Below, piece by piece: positions 1-9,239 of a DNA stretch of 64,000 nt. The notes below the pieces were generated by a model, which saw only the letters and a program-made list of their open reading frames with translations, made no database searches and had not been told where the DNA came from. Source of the DNA: Candidatus Binataceae bacterium (GTDB taxonomy: Bacteria; Desulfobacterota; Binatia; Binatales; Binataceae). Both the position numbers and the translations under genes were made by a program. The stretch is taken from NCBI GenBank assembly GCA_035650475.1, contig DASRHP010000012.1, positions 1,009,697-1,073,696 of the forward strand. The letters run 5' to 3'. Numbering within the stretch: the first letter of the stretch is position 1; each line of letters opens with the position of its first letter.

Positions 1-27
1 ATAAGCGATCCGAGGAGGGACATCGCT

Positions 28-489
28 ATGCGCGGACTTGAACTCTGGTGCATGGTTTCCGCTCTGGGTCTGGGTTTAGCGCTGGGCTCCGCTGGTCAGG
101 CACCGGCTCAGGAGAGAGGCGGCGTCAGTATGGTGCCTCCGGGTGAAGTGACTACGGGCAAGCTGGAATACCGCCGCCATTGCTCGCAGTGCCACGGCAC
201 CGACGGCAAGGGCGACGGCCCGGTCGCCGCGGCGCTCACCAAGAAGCCCGCGGACTTGACGATGCTGGCCAAGAACAATAACGGCGAATTCCCCGAGAAG
301 CGGGTCGAGGGATTCATCGAAGGCAGCGAAACCGTCGCCGCGCACGGCAGCCGCGCGATGCCGATCTGGGGACTTGCCTTTCGTAAACCGCGCGCCCGCG
401 GGGGTATCCAGGCGCAGCGCACCACCGAAGAAGTCAACCAACGCATCAAGCTGTTGGTCGATTACATAAAATCGATCCAGGCAAAGTAG
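28..489 (+). CDS. Exported monohaem c-type cytochrome
   Basis: A small periplasmic electron carrier of the cytochrome c family. The first ~27 residues form a Sec signal peptide ending in an Ala-rich site (APA|QE). The haem-attachment motif CSQCH lies at residues 52-56, and a Met in a MPIWG context (residue 111) is the likely distal ligand, as in class I cytochromes. Length (153 aa) fits a single-domain carrier. The ATG is preceded by a purine-rich GAGGAGGGA site at 11-19. The upstream neighbour is outside the window, so its redox partner is unknown; a partner oxidase or dehydrogenase subunit upstream is likely but not seen. The domain assignment is secure, the pathway is not. Confidence 0.88.
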   Translation: MRGLELWCMVSALGLGLALGSAGQAPAQERGGVSMVPPGEVTTGKLEYRRHCSQCHGTDGKGDGPVAAALTKKPADLTMLAKNNNGEFPEKRVEGFIEGSETVAAHGSRAMPIWGLAFRKPRARGGIQAQRTTEEVNQRIKLLVDYIKSIQAK

Positions 490-513
490 CCAACGCAGGC
501 GGGCGCGAATTGC

Positions 514-888
514 CTAGTGCAATTGACTCTGGCCCAGCGCCCGGTCGGCGGCCTTCGCCAAATCGCCAAGCGAGAAAGGCTTGGTCAGGTAGACGTCGGC
601 GCCGGCTTCGCAGGCTGCCTCGGCCAGGCCGGGTTCGTTGTACGCCGTGATGAGAATCACCGGCGTCCGCCGATGCGTCTGTCTAATGTGGCGGGCAATT
701 TCGATTCCAGTGCGGTCGGGAAGCTGAAAGTCAGTTATCACCAGGTCAGGTTCCTCGCGAGCGAGCAACTCGATCGCGCGGCTTGCGTCGTAAGCGCGCA
801 GACACCGGTAGCCGAGTTGCTCCAGGAACCTGGCGCAAGTGATGACGAGATCAGCCTCGTCGTCAGCCATCAGGACTTTCTTCTCCAT
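514..888 (-). CDS. Single-domain response regulator (CheY-like receiver)
   Basis: A stand-alone REC domain of about 124 aa with no output domain. The acidic pair D9/D10, phospho-acceptor D53 (ITDFQLPD), switch Thr T81 (LITAYNE) and Lys K103 (LTKPF) are all present, so phosphorylation competence is expected. I start it at the ATG at 886-888 because this gives a normal REC N-terminus (MEKKVLMADDE); the frame stays open to 951. Such proteins act as phosphorelay intermediates or bind targets directly. No histidine kinase is adjacent; the nearest in this window is 39 kb away, so the partner cannot be named. It converges on the cytochrome gene. Confidence 0.85.
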   Translation of the reverse strand: MEKKVLMADDEADLVITCARFLEQLGYRCLRAYDASRAIELLAREEPDLVITDFQLPDRTGIEIARHIRQTHRRTPVILITAYNEPGLAEAACEAGADVYLTKPFSLGDLAKAADRALGQSQLH

Positions 889-1661
889 CACTGTAGAAAA
901 GCTCCACTGATGGGACATCAAGCAACCTCGGTGCCATCCGTGCGCACGCACAAACCGGCCCCAAAAATGTCACGACGGCGCGACCCGGCGCGGACCTTGG
1001 CGCCCCAGCGAGGCGGTACCACCCCAGTCGGCCAAGTACCCGGCACCAGCCACCGGGCTGGTTGGAGACGTCTCACTTGAATCGGGCGTGGATCGTCTTG
1101 CCCGCCTCAGGCACGGACGATGGTATAGCGCCCGGCGTGCATCCTGACGTAATTCCGGAAGGATTCTAGGCCGCGTCCACGACGCACGGTTTCATAGCCT
1201 CTCGAAGAGGCACGTTGTGCCTGCCACTCGTCACTGCGCTGGTCAATCACGATCAGCAGGCTTGCCGCCGTCGAGCCGAATGCTCCCGCGCATGCCAAAG
1301 TGATTCAACCTCGGCCCGTGCTCGCCGGCGAGGCACTCTCAATAGACCCACAACTGCCCTGCCGACCGCTGCGCAGTGGACGTTCAAGATGAAGAAAATC
1401 CCGCGTCTCCCTGCCGTTGCGGTCAACGAGCGTCTCGCCCAAGCGTCGAGCACTGTCCGCCTCGGCGGCGGTGGCGCCGTTTTCGACCTTCGCGGTCCTC
1501 AGCAGGCTGACTTTCCGCAAGGCGTCGTGACGGGTCGTCGTGGCTCCTGGTGTCTCGGCGATCGGCATCGCGGCGGCCAACCTTTGCTAATCAGCGGTTT
1601 TGAGCAACTATAAGAGGCTAATCATGGAGGGGAGCTCTGAAGGCTCCCTGGTCAGTCCGGC
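889..1661. other. Long gap without a convincing gene
   Basis: About 770 bases between the response regulator and the ribonucleotide reductase. Short open frames exist on both strands, but none has a ribosome site plus a recognisable domain, and they overlap one another as expected for GC-rich noncoding DNA. A frame near 1389 on the plus strand starts MKKIPRLPAVAVNERLAQ and runs about 74 codons; I cannot assign it. The stretch should hold the promoter of the response regulator; no clear -35/-10 pair stands out. Confidence 0.5.
1630..1648 (-). terminator. Weak hairpin downstream of nrdJ
   Basis: A 6-bp perfect stem (GGGAGC / GCTCCC) with a 7-base loop lies 14 bases past the stop codon of the reductase. 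On the minus strand it is not followed by a T run, so it may be a 3' stabilising hairpin or part of a factor-dependent terminator rather than an intrinsic one. Confidence 0.3.
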
Positions 1662-3410
<1,749 letters not shown>

Positions 3411-3522
3411 GATGACCTGCCGCCTCCACTTCGAGGCTAACCCCGCTGCGGCCCCTCTCTCAACCTTGTCCCAACTCCCGCCCGCGTATTAAAAAATCCG
3501 TAGCGGCACCGGAGGCATCGGC

Positions 3523-4101
3523 ATGACGATCAACGGAAATTCGTTAAGGCGTGTGGTGGCGCCCATCCTGACCCTCGCCGTGGCGATCGCGACGGGCGCT
3601 CCGGCGGCGGCTGCGCGCACCGCGACCCGCCGCCATCTGCATCGCACAGCCTTTACACACCGCTATCGCTACACACTCGGCGACCGCGTCGAAGCGGCGC
3701 TGCGCGCCGACCGCAACCTCGCAGGGGCTCGCGCCCGGGCCGATGCGCGCGGGGCAGTGGTTCTTTCGGGCACCGTGTTCGACGACGCCGCCAGCCGCCA
3801 GGCAGTGCTGACCGCAAGCCGCGTGCGCGGGGTGAGGCGCGTCGAGGATCGCCTGACGACGGTCACCGGCCAGTGGATGACGCAGCAGAAGCAGATCAAC
3901 GCCGCCCTGCTCCAGGTCGGCGCGCTACAAAACGTGTCCGCGCACGTCGTCGGCGATCGCGCCTATCTGTGGGGCGACGTCCACAGCGAATCCGACAAGG
4001 AGCAGGCCGCGCGGGTCGCCGCGTCGTTTTCCAAGCTGCACGTGGTCAACCTGGTCCGCGTGGTGCCCGGCCCACTGTTCTCGCTCCCAGGCTGGCTGTA
4101 A
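3523..4101 (+). CDS. Exported protein with two BON domains
   Basis: A 192-aa secreted or periplasmic protein. A signal peptide covers residues 1 to ~30 (hydrophobic core then APAAAA). Two BON-like repeats follow: one around residues 50-112 (LGDRVEAALRADRNL ... VVLSGTVFDDAASRQAV ... VEDRL) and a second at about 115-185 (INAALLQVG ... AYLWGDVHSESDKEQAARV). BON domains occur in OsmY/Kbp-type envelope proteins and bind membranes or other proteins. GGAGG at 3508-3512 sits 10 bases before the ATG. It is divergent from the reductase and monocistronic, which would suit a stress-induced envelope protein, but no promoter motif was recognised. Confidence 0.75.
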   Translation: MTINGNSLRRVVAPILTLAVAIATGAPAAAARTATRRHLHRTAFTHRYRYTLGDRVEAALRADRNLAGARARADARGAVVLSGTVFDDAASRQAVLTASRVRGVRRVEDRLTTVTGQWMTQQKQINAALLQVGALQNVSAHVVGDRAYLWGDVHSESDKEQAARVAASFSKLHVVNLVRVVPGPLFSLPGWL

Positions 4102-4168
4102 GGGCGCGCGCGGCGCCGGCTCTCCGGAGGCCGTCGATACCGAATCCGAGAACCTGATTCACCAGGCG

Positions 4169-4378
4169 TCAAGCCGTGCGGTGCGGGGCCGCGCTTCGAC
4201 TCTGATTGCCCATCGCCTGCGCAACGCGGTCGGCCGAGGCGAGCCGCACCTTTTCGAAAACGCGCTCGTACAGATTGATCATGTGCGAGCGAAAATGGCG
4301 CTGCTCGGCCCTTTCGCGGCAGAACGCCCTGACCGTGGCGGCGCCGCTGATCCGCTGCGAAACGCTAAGCCGGCGCAA
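4169..4378 (-). pseudogene. Probable fragment of an ABC exporter transmembrane domain
   Basis: A 69-codon frame just after panC, on the same strand and overlapping its last codons. The stretch ISGAATVRAFCRERAEQRHF, followed by LYERVFEKVRLASADRV, resembles the cytoplasmic coupling-helix region of MsbA/BmrA-type ABC exporters (consensus ISG-x-x-VVKAFGRE...RF...N..LY). No membrane helices, Walker motifs or signature follow before the stop. I read it as a remnant left by deletion or rearrangement next to panC. The resemblance is from memory of the family, so confidence is low; it could be chance in a GC-rich frame. Confidence 0.3.
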
Positions 4379-5213
4379 AGACCGCGTTGTCGATAAGCCG
4401 CGTCTTGCCGACGTGCGCGGCGATGGCGACCACCACCGGCCGCTCGACCCGCGCGATCGGGCGCAGCGTTTCGGCGTCCACCGCCTCGATATACTCGATC
4501 CTGACCCCGGGCGTGGCGCTCAGCACCGCGCACGCCGTGCGCACGAGGTCGCGCGGATCGCGGCTGCCAGCGGCGAAGGTCTCGCCGACCGCCTTGAGCG
4601 CGCGGCTTAAGCTCAACGCCCGCTCGCGTTCCTCGCTGCTCAGATAGGCGTTGCGCGAGCTCATCGCGATTCCGTCCTGCTCGCGCACCGTCGGCATCGG
4701 CACGATCTCGAGGTCGAAGTTGAGGTCCTTGACCATCCGCTGGATTGCGCGCAGTTGCTGGAAGTCCTTCTCGCCGAACATCGCGTAGTGCGGCTTGACG
4801 AGGTTGAAGAGCTTGGCGACCACCGTGGTGACCCCGCGAAAATGGCCCGGGCGATGCGCACCGCACAGCCCCTTGGTAATCTCGACCGCCTCGACCCAGG
4901 TCTCCGCCCCCTCGGGATACATTGCCTCGGGCTCGGGCGCGAAGACGAGATCGACCGGCACCGTCCTCATCATCTCGCAGTCGCGCTCGAAGGCGCGGGG
5001 GTAGCGGCCGAAGTCCTCGTTGGGCCCGAACTGGGTGGGATTGACAAAGATCGAGGCGACCAGCACCTCGGCGCGCCGTCGCCCCTCGCGCATCAGGCTG
5101 AGATGGCCCTCGTGCAGAAAGCCCATCGTGGGCACGAAGGCAATCTTCCGGCCCGCCAGACGCTCGCTCTCGGCCCGGCGCTGCATCGCGGTCGGAGTCG
5201 TGATGATTTCCAT
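4365..5213 (-). CDS. panC: Pantothenate synthetase
   Basis: Condenses pantoate with beta-alanine using ATP to make pantothenate, the last step before the kinase of CoA synthesis. The N-terminal PTMGFLHEGHLSLM (residues 28-41) holds the two His of the HIGH-like nucleotide motif; NPTQFGPNEDFGRYPR, GEKDFQQLRA and AMSSRNAYL are standard PanC blocks. I choose the ATG at 5211-5213 (MEIITTP): a GGGGAG ribosome site lies inside the end of panB. Only two bases separate the panB stop from this start, so the two are translationally linked. Length (282 aa) is normal for the family. panD, which supplies beta-alanine, is not in the window. Confidence 0.95.
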   Translation of the reverse strand: MEIITTPTAMQRRAESERLAGRKIAFVPTMGFLHEGHLSLMREGRRRAEVLVASIFVNPTQFGPNEDFGRYPRAFERDCEMMRTVPVDLVFAPEPEAMYPEGAETWVEAVEITKGLCGAHRPGHFRGVTTVVAKLFNLVKPHYAMFGEKDFQQLRAIQRMVKDLNFDLEIVPMPTVREQDGIAMSSRNAYLSSEERERALSLSRALKAVGETFAAGSRDPRDLVRTACAVLSATPGVRIEYIEAVDAETLRPIARVERPVVVAIAAHVGKTRLIDNAVFAPA

Positions 5214-5215
5214 CG

Positions 5216-6046
5216 TCAGGCTCCCCTGAGGTGATAGCAATGTTCGGGTGCGGGGAAGGTGCGCTCGCGCACCTCGCGCACGTAGGCCGCCGCCGCACAG
5301 GCCGCGTCATTCCACAACTGGGCGTAGGGTTTGGCGAAGCGCGGCATGAAACCCTCGCTCAGCCCCAGCATGTCGTGCATCACCAGTACCTGCCCGGCGC
5401 AGGCGGGGCCTGCGCCGATGCCGATGGTCGGCACCTTGACCCGCGCGGTCAGCTCTTCGGTAAGCTCGACAGGGATCCCTTCGAGCACGATTGCGAAGGC
5501 GCCAGCCTCCTCCAGCGCCGCGGCGTCCTCGATCAGCCGCTCGCGGCATCCGGGGCCGCGCCCTGCGCGCCGACCCTGCACGCGATGGCCACCCATCCGA
5601 TGGACCGACTGCGGGGTCAGCCCGATATGGCCCATCACCGGGATGTCGTAGTCAACCAGCCTGCGCACGGTGTCGGCGACCACGGTTCCGCCCTCGAGCT
5701 TGACTGCCTCGGCGCCGCCCTCCTTGAGCATCCGTCCGGCATTCACCATCGCCTGCTCGACGCTGACCTGGTAGGAAAGAAACGGCATGTCGGCGACGAG
5801 CAGCGCGCGCTGACGCGCTCGCGCGACGATCCGCGTGTGGTAGAGGATGTCTTCCACAGTCACGCCGAGGGTGCTGTCGGCCCCCTGCACCGCCATCCCG
5901 AGGCTGTCGCCCACCAGCAGGACGTCCACGCCGGCGCGGTCGAAAATCCGTGCGAAAGGAAAGTCGTAGGCGGTCAACATCGTGATCGGCCGCCCTTCGG
6001 CCTTCATCCGCGCCAGGTCGGTGACACGAACCTTGTCCTTGTTCAT
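5216..6046 (-). CDS. panB: 3-methyl-2-oxobutanoate hydroxymethyltransferase
   Basis: First committed enzyme of pantothenate synthesis: transfers a one-carbon unit from methylene-tetrahydrofolate to ketoisovalerate. Family blocks TMLTAYDFPFARIFD, VGDSLGMAVQG, GHIGLTPQSV and VPTIGIGAG are intact. I start at the ATG at 6044-6046 (MNKDKVRV), which has GAGGG at a good distance; the frame is open to 6064. One oddity: between RVQG and RLIED the protein reads GRRAGRGPGCRE, whereas relatives read like a smooth xxAAERLxED helix. Removing one G and adding one G about 8 bases later would give GPDAAERLIED, so a pair of compensating indels (mutation or sequence error) is likely. Co-transcribed with panC; an intrinsic terminator lies immediately upstream. 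Confidence 0.94.
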   Translation of the reverse strand: MNKDKVRVTDLARMKAEGRPITMLTAYDFPFARIFDRAGVDVLLVGDSLGMAVQGADSTLGVTVEDILYHTRIVARARQRALLVADMPFLSYQVSVEQAMVNAGRMLKEGGAEAVKLEGGTVVADTVRRLVDYDIPVMGHIGLTPQSVHRMGGHRVQGRRAGRGPGCRERLIEDAAALEEAGAFAIVLEGIPVELTEELTARVKVPTIGIGAGPACAGQVLVMHDMLGLSEGFMPRFAKPYAQLWNDAACAAAAYVREVRERTFPAPEHCYHLRGA

Positions 6047-6075
6047 CGCCAAACCCTCAGGCAAAACGTGCCGGA

Positions 6076-6113
6076 CAAAAATGCGGGGCCACCGCGCACC
6101 GGCAACCCCGCAT
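6076..6113 (-). terminator. Strong intrinsic terminator 30 nt upstream of panB
   Basis: Read on the minus strand, an 8-bp perfect stem (ATGCGGGG / CCCCGCAT) extends inward through six more pairs including G-U (TTGCCG / CGGTGG) to a 5-base loop, giving about 14 bp, followed at once by TTTTTG. This is a textbook Rho-independent terminator. It ends 29 bases before the panB ATG. It may end the transcript of the PDZ gene or of a small RNA, or act as an attenuator that decides panBC read-through. Confidence 0.8.
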
Positions 6114-6330
6114 CGAACGTGCCCTCAAGAGCAGCTCAAGCATCCAAGGGGTCCCGGTCCCTGTCGTCAGGATCCAGGCGCTGGCCCAAGCCTATGTCGC
6201 AACCCCTCCGGGTGTACCCGGAGGAAAGCCCTTCCTCATCAGTCTCGCCGGGCTTATCGCCTCAACGGACTGCGATCTCTTATTACGATGACGAGCCGGA
6301 GTAAAGCCCGGCTGCGGATTAGACGCGCGT
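6114..6330 (-). promoter_or_regulatory. Structured leader or small-RNA candidate upstream of panB
   Basis: Between the PDZ gene stop and the terminator the minus strand holds several stable hairpins: AGCCGG/CCGGCT (6294-6313), a 9-bp stem CCTCCGGGT/ACCCGGAGG with a 2-base loop (6205-6224), and CCTG-ACGA-CAGG near 6165. No protein frame with a ribosome site fits. Two readings are possible: a cis-regulatory leader of panBC (a 'pan' RNA motif upstream of panB has been described in several phyla including deltaproteobacteria, but I cannot verify a match), or an independent small RNA of roughly 200 nt ended by the terminator. I cannot tell which from sequence alone. Confidence 0.35.
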
Positions 6331-7527
6331 TTAGGGGTATAGATTCGCCGCGTTCTGTGCCGGCATCTTGACCGGCACCTGGAGCCGTTTTCCCGAGCGC
6401 AGGATGTTGAGATAGACGGTTTCACCGGGCTGGGCGTCGCGCAACTGATCCTCGAAATCCATGAAGTTGGTCACCCGGTTCCCGTCCACTCCGATGATCA
6501 TGTCGTAATTTTCGCCGAGCTGGATCGTTTCGATTACCGGCACCGCCAACACCGCCGGTGGAAAAACCAGCGAGGCCGCCACCGCCGCGCCTTCGAGCAC
6601 GTCGTGGGCAGCGCGATGGCCGGCCTGGATGCCGGCCTTCGCGGCGCTGCTGTTGGACTGCACCCCCACCACCAGCAGGCCGTCGACTTGGCGGCCGTTT
6701 AACTTGCGCTGGCCCTCCTGGAGTTCGATTCCCAGCGGCGACGCGTTAACGCCCTCGCTCATGAACTCCTGGAGGCTATGTAACTGAGGCTCGTTGAGGG
6801 GCATCTGTTGATTGGCCTGGTAATCCGACACCTGCGAATTGTCCGCGCCGGCCTCTTGTGCTCCAGCCGGAGGTGGGCTCGCAGGCGGAATGATCGTCGT
6901 TCCCGGCGGGGCCGTGTACCGATCCTGCTGGTCGGCCGGAAGTACCGGAGCATTGTACGCCGGCGGCGGAGTTGGCGTGGCAATCTTTGGATCGGCCGCC
7001 ATAGATGAGCCGGACGAGGCGGCCGTTGCTGCCCCCTCGTGCGCGACGCTGTCTGTTAGAGCCGGCCCGCCCAACAGTCCCTCTTCAACCTCGCCCGGCG
7101 CAGGCGGCGGAACCATGATAGTTTCGGTGGTGACCGCCGCGGGTTCGGAGGCCGCTTCGGCAGTGTTGGCCGAAGCGGGACTCGCGCCGGAGGCCGCGCC
7201 GGACCTCGCCCCCGACGAACCACCGCTGTTTGCCTGCGTGCCATGCGTTGACGAGTCTGCCCCGGAAGCCGCGACAGCGCCCGGCGTCGGCGACGTTTCA
7301 GCGCTGGGGGACGGCGAAGTTGCGGGAACCTTCGCTGTTGCGGCGCCGCCTCCGTTATCAGCCTCTGCTGGGGTCGCGGCCAACGCCTCGCCGGAGCCGG
7401 CTGGGACCCACGCTCCGGATTCATCGCCGGCGAAAGCGGTGGTTACCCCGAGCGCGAGCGCCGCAACGATTGCAGCGACCTTTAGGAGCGGCGGGGGGCG
7501 CCGCCTAGCTGAGACTCCAGCGGCCAT
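6331..7527 (-). CDS. Exported low-complexity protein with a C-terminal PDZ domain
   Basis: A signal peptide (LLKVAAIVAALALGVTTAFA) is followed by about 210 residues of Ala/Ser/Pro/Gly-rich, probably disordered sequence, then a PDZ fold at roughly residues 261-390 (SPLGIELQEG ... GLLVVGVQSNSSAAKAGIQAGH ... MIIGVDGNRVTNFMDFEDQLRD ... ETVYLNILRSGK). The PDZ domain carries an insertion of about 35 hydrophobic residues between the usual 'AGI..GD' turn and the 'I..VDG' strand. No protease domain is present, so it is not a DegP/RseP enzyme; it may tether another envelope protein. Start chosen at the ATG at 7525-7527; an in-frame ATG at 7549-7551 is also possible. Both overlap the 3' end of the MBL hydrolase gene or abut it, implying co-transcription. 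Confidence 0.6.
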   Translation of the reverse strand: MAAGVSARRRPPPLLKVAAIVAALALGVTTAFAGDESGAWVPAGSGEALAATPAEADNGGGAATAKVPATSPSPSAETSPTPGAVAASGADSSTHGTQANSGGSSGARSGAASGASPASANTAEAASEPAAVTTETIMVPPPAPGEVEEGLLGGPALTDSVAHEGAATAASSGSSMAADPKIATPTPPPAYNAPVLPADQQDRYTAPPGTTIIPPASPPPAGAQEAGADNSQVSDYQANQQMPLNEPQLHSLQEFMSEGVNASPLGIELQEGQRKLNGRQVDGLLVVGVQSNSSAAKAGIQAGHRAAHDVLEGAAVAASLVFPPAVLAVPVIETIQLGENYDMIIGVDGNRVTNFMDFEDQLRDAQPGETVYLNILRSGKRLQVPVKMPAQNAANLYP

Positions 7528-8383
7528 CGTGCTCGACCACGCGTCCTTCATTGCGAAGTTTTTTGAGGTGCGAGCGGACCGAATTCGCGGCGGCAGTGTG
7601 CAGGAACTCCGGCACGTCGGTGTAAATCTTCTTGACCAGCTCCATCGGCGACAGCGACGCGCCGCTCGCGAGCCCATCGAGCACCTGCCGCTCGCGCAGC
7701 TCGCGATGGGCAATATACTCCTCGATCTTCTGTCGCGGGTTGCGAATCACCGGCCCGTGCGCCGGGTAGATCACGGCGAGGTCGAGTTCGAGCAGCCGTC
7801 GCAGCGAAGCCATGTACTGGCTGAGGTCACCCGTGTCGTCGGGAATCACGGTCGTGCCGGCGCCCAGCACCACGTCGCCCGTGAAGAGTGCCCTCTCCTC
7901 TTCCAGATAGTAGCACAGGTGATCGGGCGCATGCCCAGGCGTAAAGACCGCGCGCAACGTGGTGCCGTCAATGGTGACCACTGCGCCGTCGTCGATCGCC
8001 GTGATCGGGGCGCCCGCGAGCCGGTCATGGTCGGGCCATGGCTTCTTCAATACGGCAAGTGCGCCGAAGTGGCGACGGACCTGGGGAACTCCGCCGATAT
8101 GGTCAGCGTGCGCATGGGTGCAGACGACACGATCCAGCTCGGTGCTGTCGCTCAGCTCCTTGAGCGCGCGCGGTAGCAGCTCTTCATAGATCGCCACGCC
8201 CGCCCCCGTGTCGAGCAGCAACGGGCGCCGGCCTTTGCCGACGATATAGGTGTTAGTTCCGGGGCCGGTGAACGGCCCGGGGTTATGGCCGAGCACGGTG
8301 GCGACCCGCTCGGAGTGGCGTGTGAAGTCGGGCAGCTTAAGCCCGATCATCGAGTCAGTGACGACTCGCTGTGGCCTTGTCAT
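7505..8383 (-). CDS. MBL-fold metallo-hydrolase (LACTB2-like)
   Basis: A 292-aa metallo-beta-lactamase-fold hydrolase. The zinc motif THAHADH (H90, H92, D94, H95), H151 in PGHAPDH, D170 in FTGD and H209 in PAHG are all present, so two metals can be bound. The N-terminus PGPFTGPGTNTYIVG and a C-terminal winged-helix segment (about 235-290) are typical of the LACTB2 subgroup, whose characterised members act as single-strand endoribonucleases or thioesterase-like hydrolases; the substrate here is unknown. The ATG at 8381-8383 has AGGGGA seven bases upstream and overlaps the end of the pantothenate kinase gene by 29 bases; an internal ATG at 8348-8350 is the alternative. Confidence 0.85.
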   Translation of the reverse strand: MTRPQRVVTDSMIGLKLPDFTRHSERVATVLGHNPGPFTGPGTNTYIVGKGRRPLLLDTGAGVAIYEELLPRALKELSDSTELDRVVCTHAHADHIGGVPQVRRHFGALAVLKKPWPDHDRLAGAPITAIDDGAVVTIDGTTLRAVFTPGHAPDHLCYYLEEERALFTGDVVLGAGTTVIPDDTGDLSQYMASLRRLLELDLAVIYPAHGPVIRNPRQKIEEYIAHRELRERQVLDGLASGASLSPMELVKKIYTDVPEFLHTAAANSVRSHLKKLRNEGRVVEHDGRWSLS

Positions 8384-9191
8384 CGCGTTCCCCTGACGCC
8401 GCCGACAAGCCCGCCGCGGTCGTGCGTCGGTTGCGTTCGAAGATCAGCCGCAAACCCTTGAGCGTAAGGAATTCGTCGACCAGCTCGATCGTCTTCGACT
8501 CGGGCGCGATCAGGTCGGCCAGGCCGCCGGTCGCGATCACGTGAGCATGCTCGCCGCGTTCGCGATTGATGCGCTCGACGAGGCCGTCCACCAGCGCCGT
8601 GTAACCGAAGATCAACCCGGACTGGATCGCCGCGATCGTGGTGCGGCCGACAGTTTCGCGCGGGCGTACCAGCTCGACCCGGTAGAGCTTGGCCGCGTGC
8701 TCGACCAGCGCGTCCATCGAGATCCCCAGTCCCGGCGCGATCACACCGCCCACGTATTCGCCGCGCGCGGTCACGTAGTCGAACGTGGTTGCGGTGCCAA
8801 AATCGACCACGATGCAGGCGGTGCCGTAATGCTCGTAGGCGGCAACCGCGTCCACGATCCGGTCGGCGCCAACCTCCTTGGGATTCTCGTATAGAATCGG
8901 CATCCCGGTCTTGATCCCGGGGCCGACGAGGAGCGGCTCACGATGGAAGTAGCGATGGGCCAATTCTTCCATCGTGCGGTTAAGCGGCGGCACCACGCAC
9001 GCGATCGCCACGCCCTCGGGACGCAGCGGCGCTTCGACCCCGGCGCTCTGAAGCAGCGCGCCGATCATCACCCCGTGTTCGTCGGTGGTCCGGGCGGGAT
9101 TGGTCGACAGGCGCCAGTGATGGAGCAGGCGCTCGCCGTCATAGATCCCGATCACCGTATGGGTGTTGCCGACATCAATAACTACGAGCAT
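8355..9191 (-). CDS. coaX: Type III pantothenate kinase
   Basis: Phosphorylates pantothenate, the first step of CoA synthesis; type III enzymes are not feedback-inhibited by CoA and need a monovalent cation. The N-terminal ASKHA phosphate loop DVGNTHT, the KEVGADRIVDAVAA block with the catalytic Asp, and VVDFGTATTFDYV are all present. I use the ATG at 9189-9191 (MLVVIDVGNT), the usual family start; a GTG four codons upstream is open. It lies on the same strand and 2.3 kb upstream of panB-panC, so the region gathers most of the pantothenate-to-4'-phosphopantothenate route. birA, a frequent neighbour of coaX, is not here. Confidence 0.94.
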   Translation of the reverse strand: MLVVIDVGNTHTVIGIYDGERLLHHWRLSTNPARTTDEHGVMIGALLQSAGVEAPLRPEGVAIACVVPPLNRTMEELAHRYFHREPLLVGPGIKTGMPILYENPKEVGADRIVDAVAAYEHYGTACIVVDFGTATTFDYVTARGEYVGGVIAPGLGISMDALVEHAAKLYRVELVRPRETVGRTTIAAIQSGLIFGYTALVDGLVERINRERGEHAHVIATGGLADLIAPESKTIELVDEFLTLKGLRLIFERNRRTTAAGLSAASGERDDKATASRH

Positions 9192-9239
9192 GGGGGTCTT
9201 CACGTCTCATAGGTCGAGGCCGTCTTTTTGGGCGGCCGA

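Noticed and set aside
508..526. AATTGC-CTAGT-GCAATT hairpin between the cytochrome and response regulator
   Set aside because: The six-base stem is AT-containing, overlaps the response regulator stop and has no T tract, so it is too weak to call a terminator.
1389..1613. A possible 74-codon gene starting MKKIPRLPAVAV
   Set aside because: No ribosome site, no family and overlapping frames on both strands; kept only as part of the gap description.
6114..6330. Assigning the panB leader as 6S RNA
   Set aside because: A short GACGACA-like stretch recalls the 6S 3' half, but I could not draw the long closing stem and central bubble, so it is left as an unassigned structured region.
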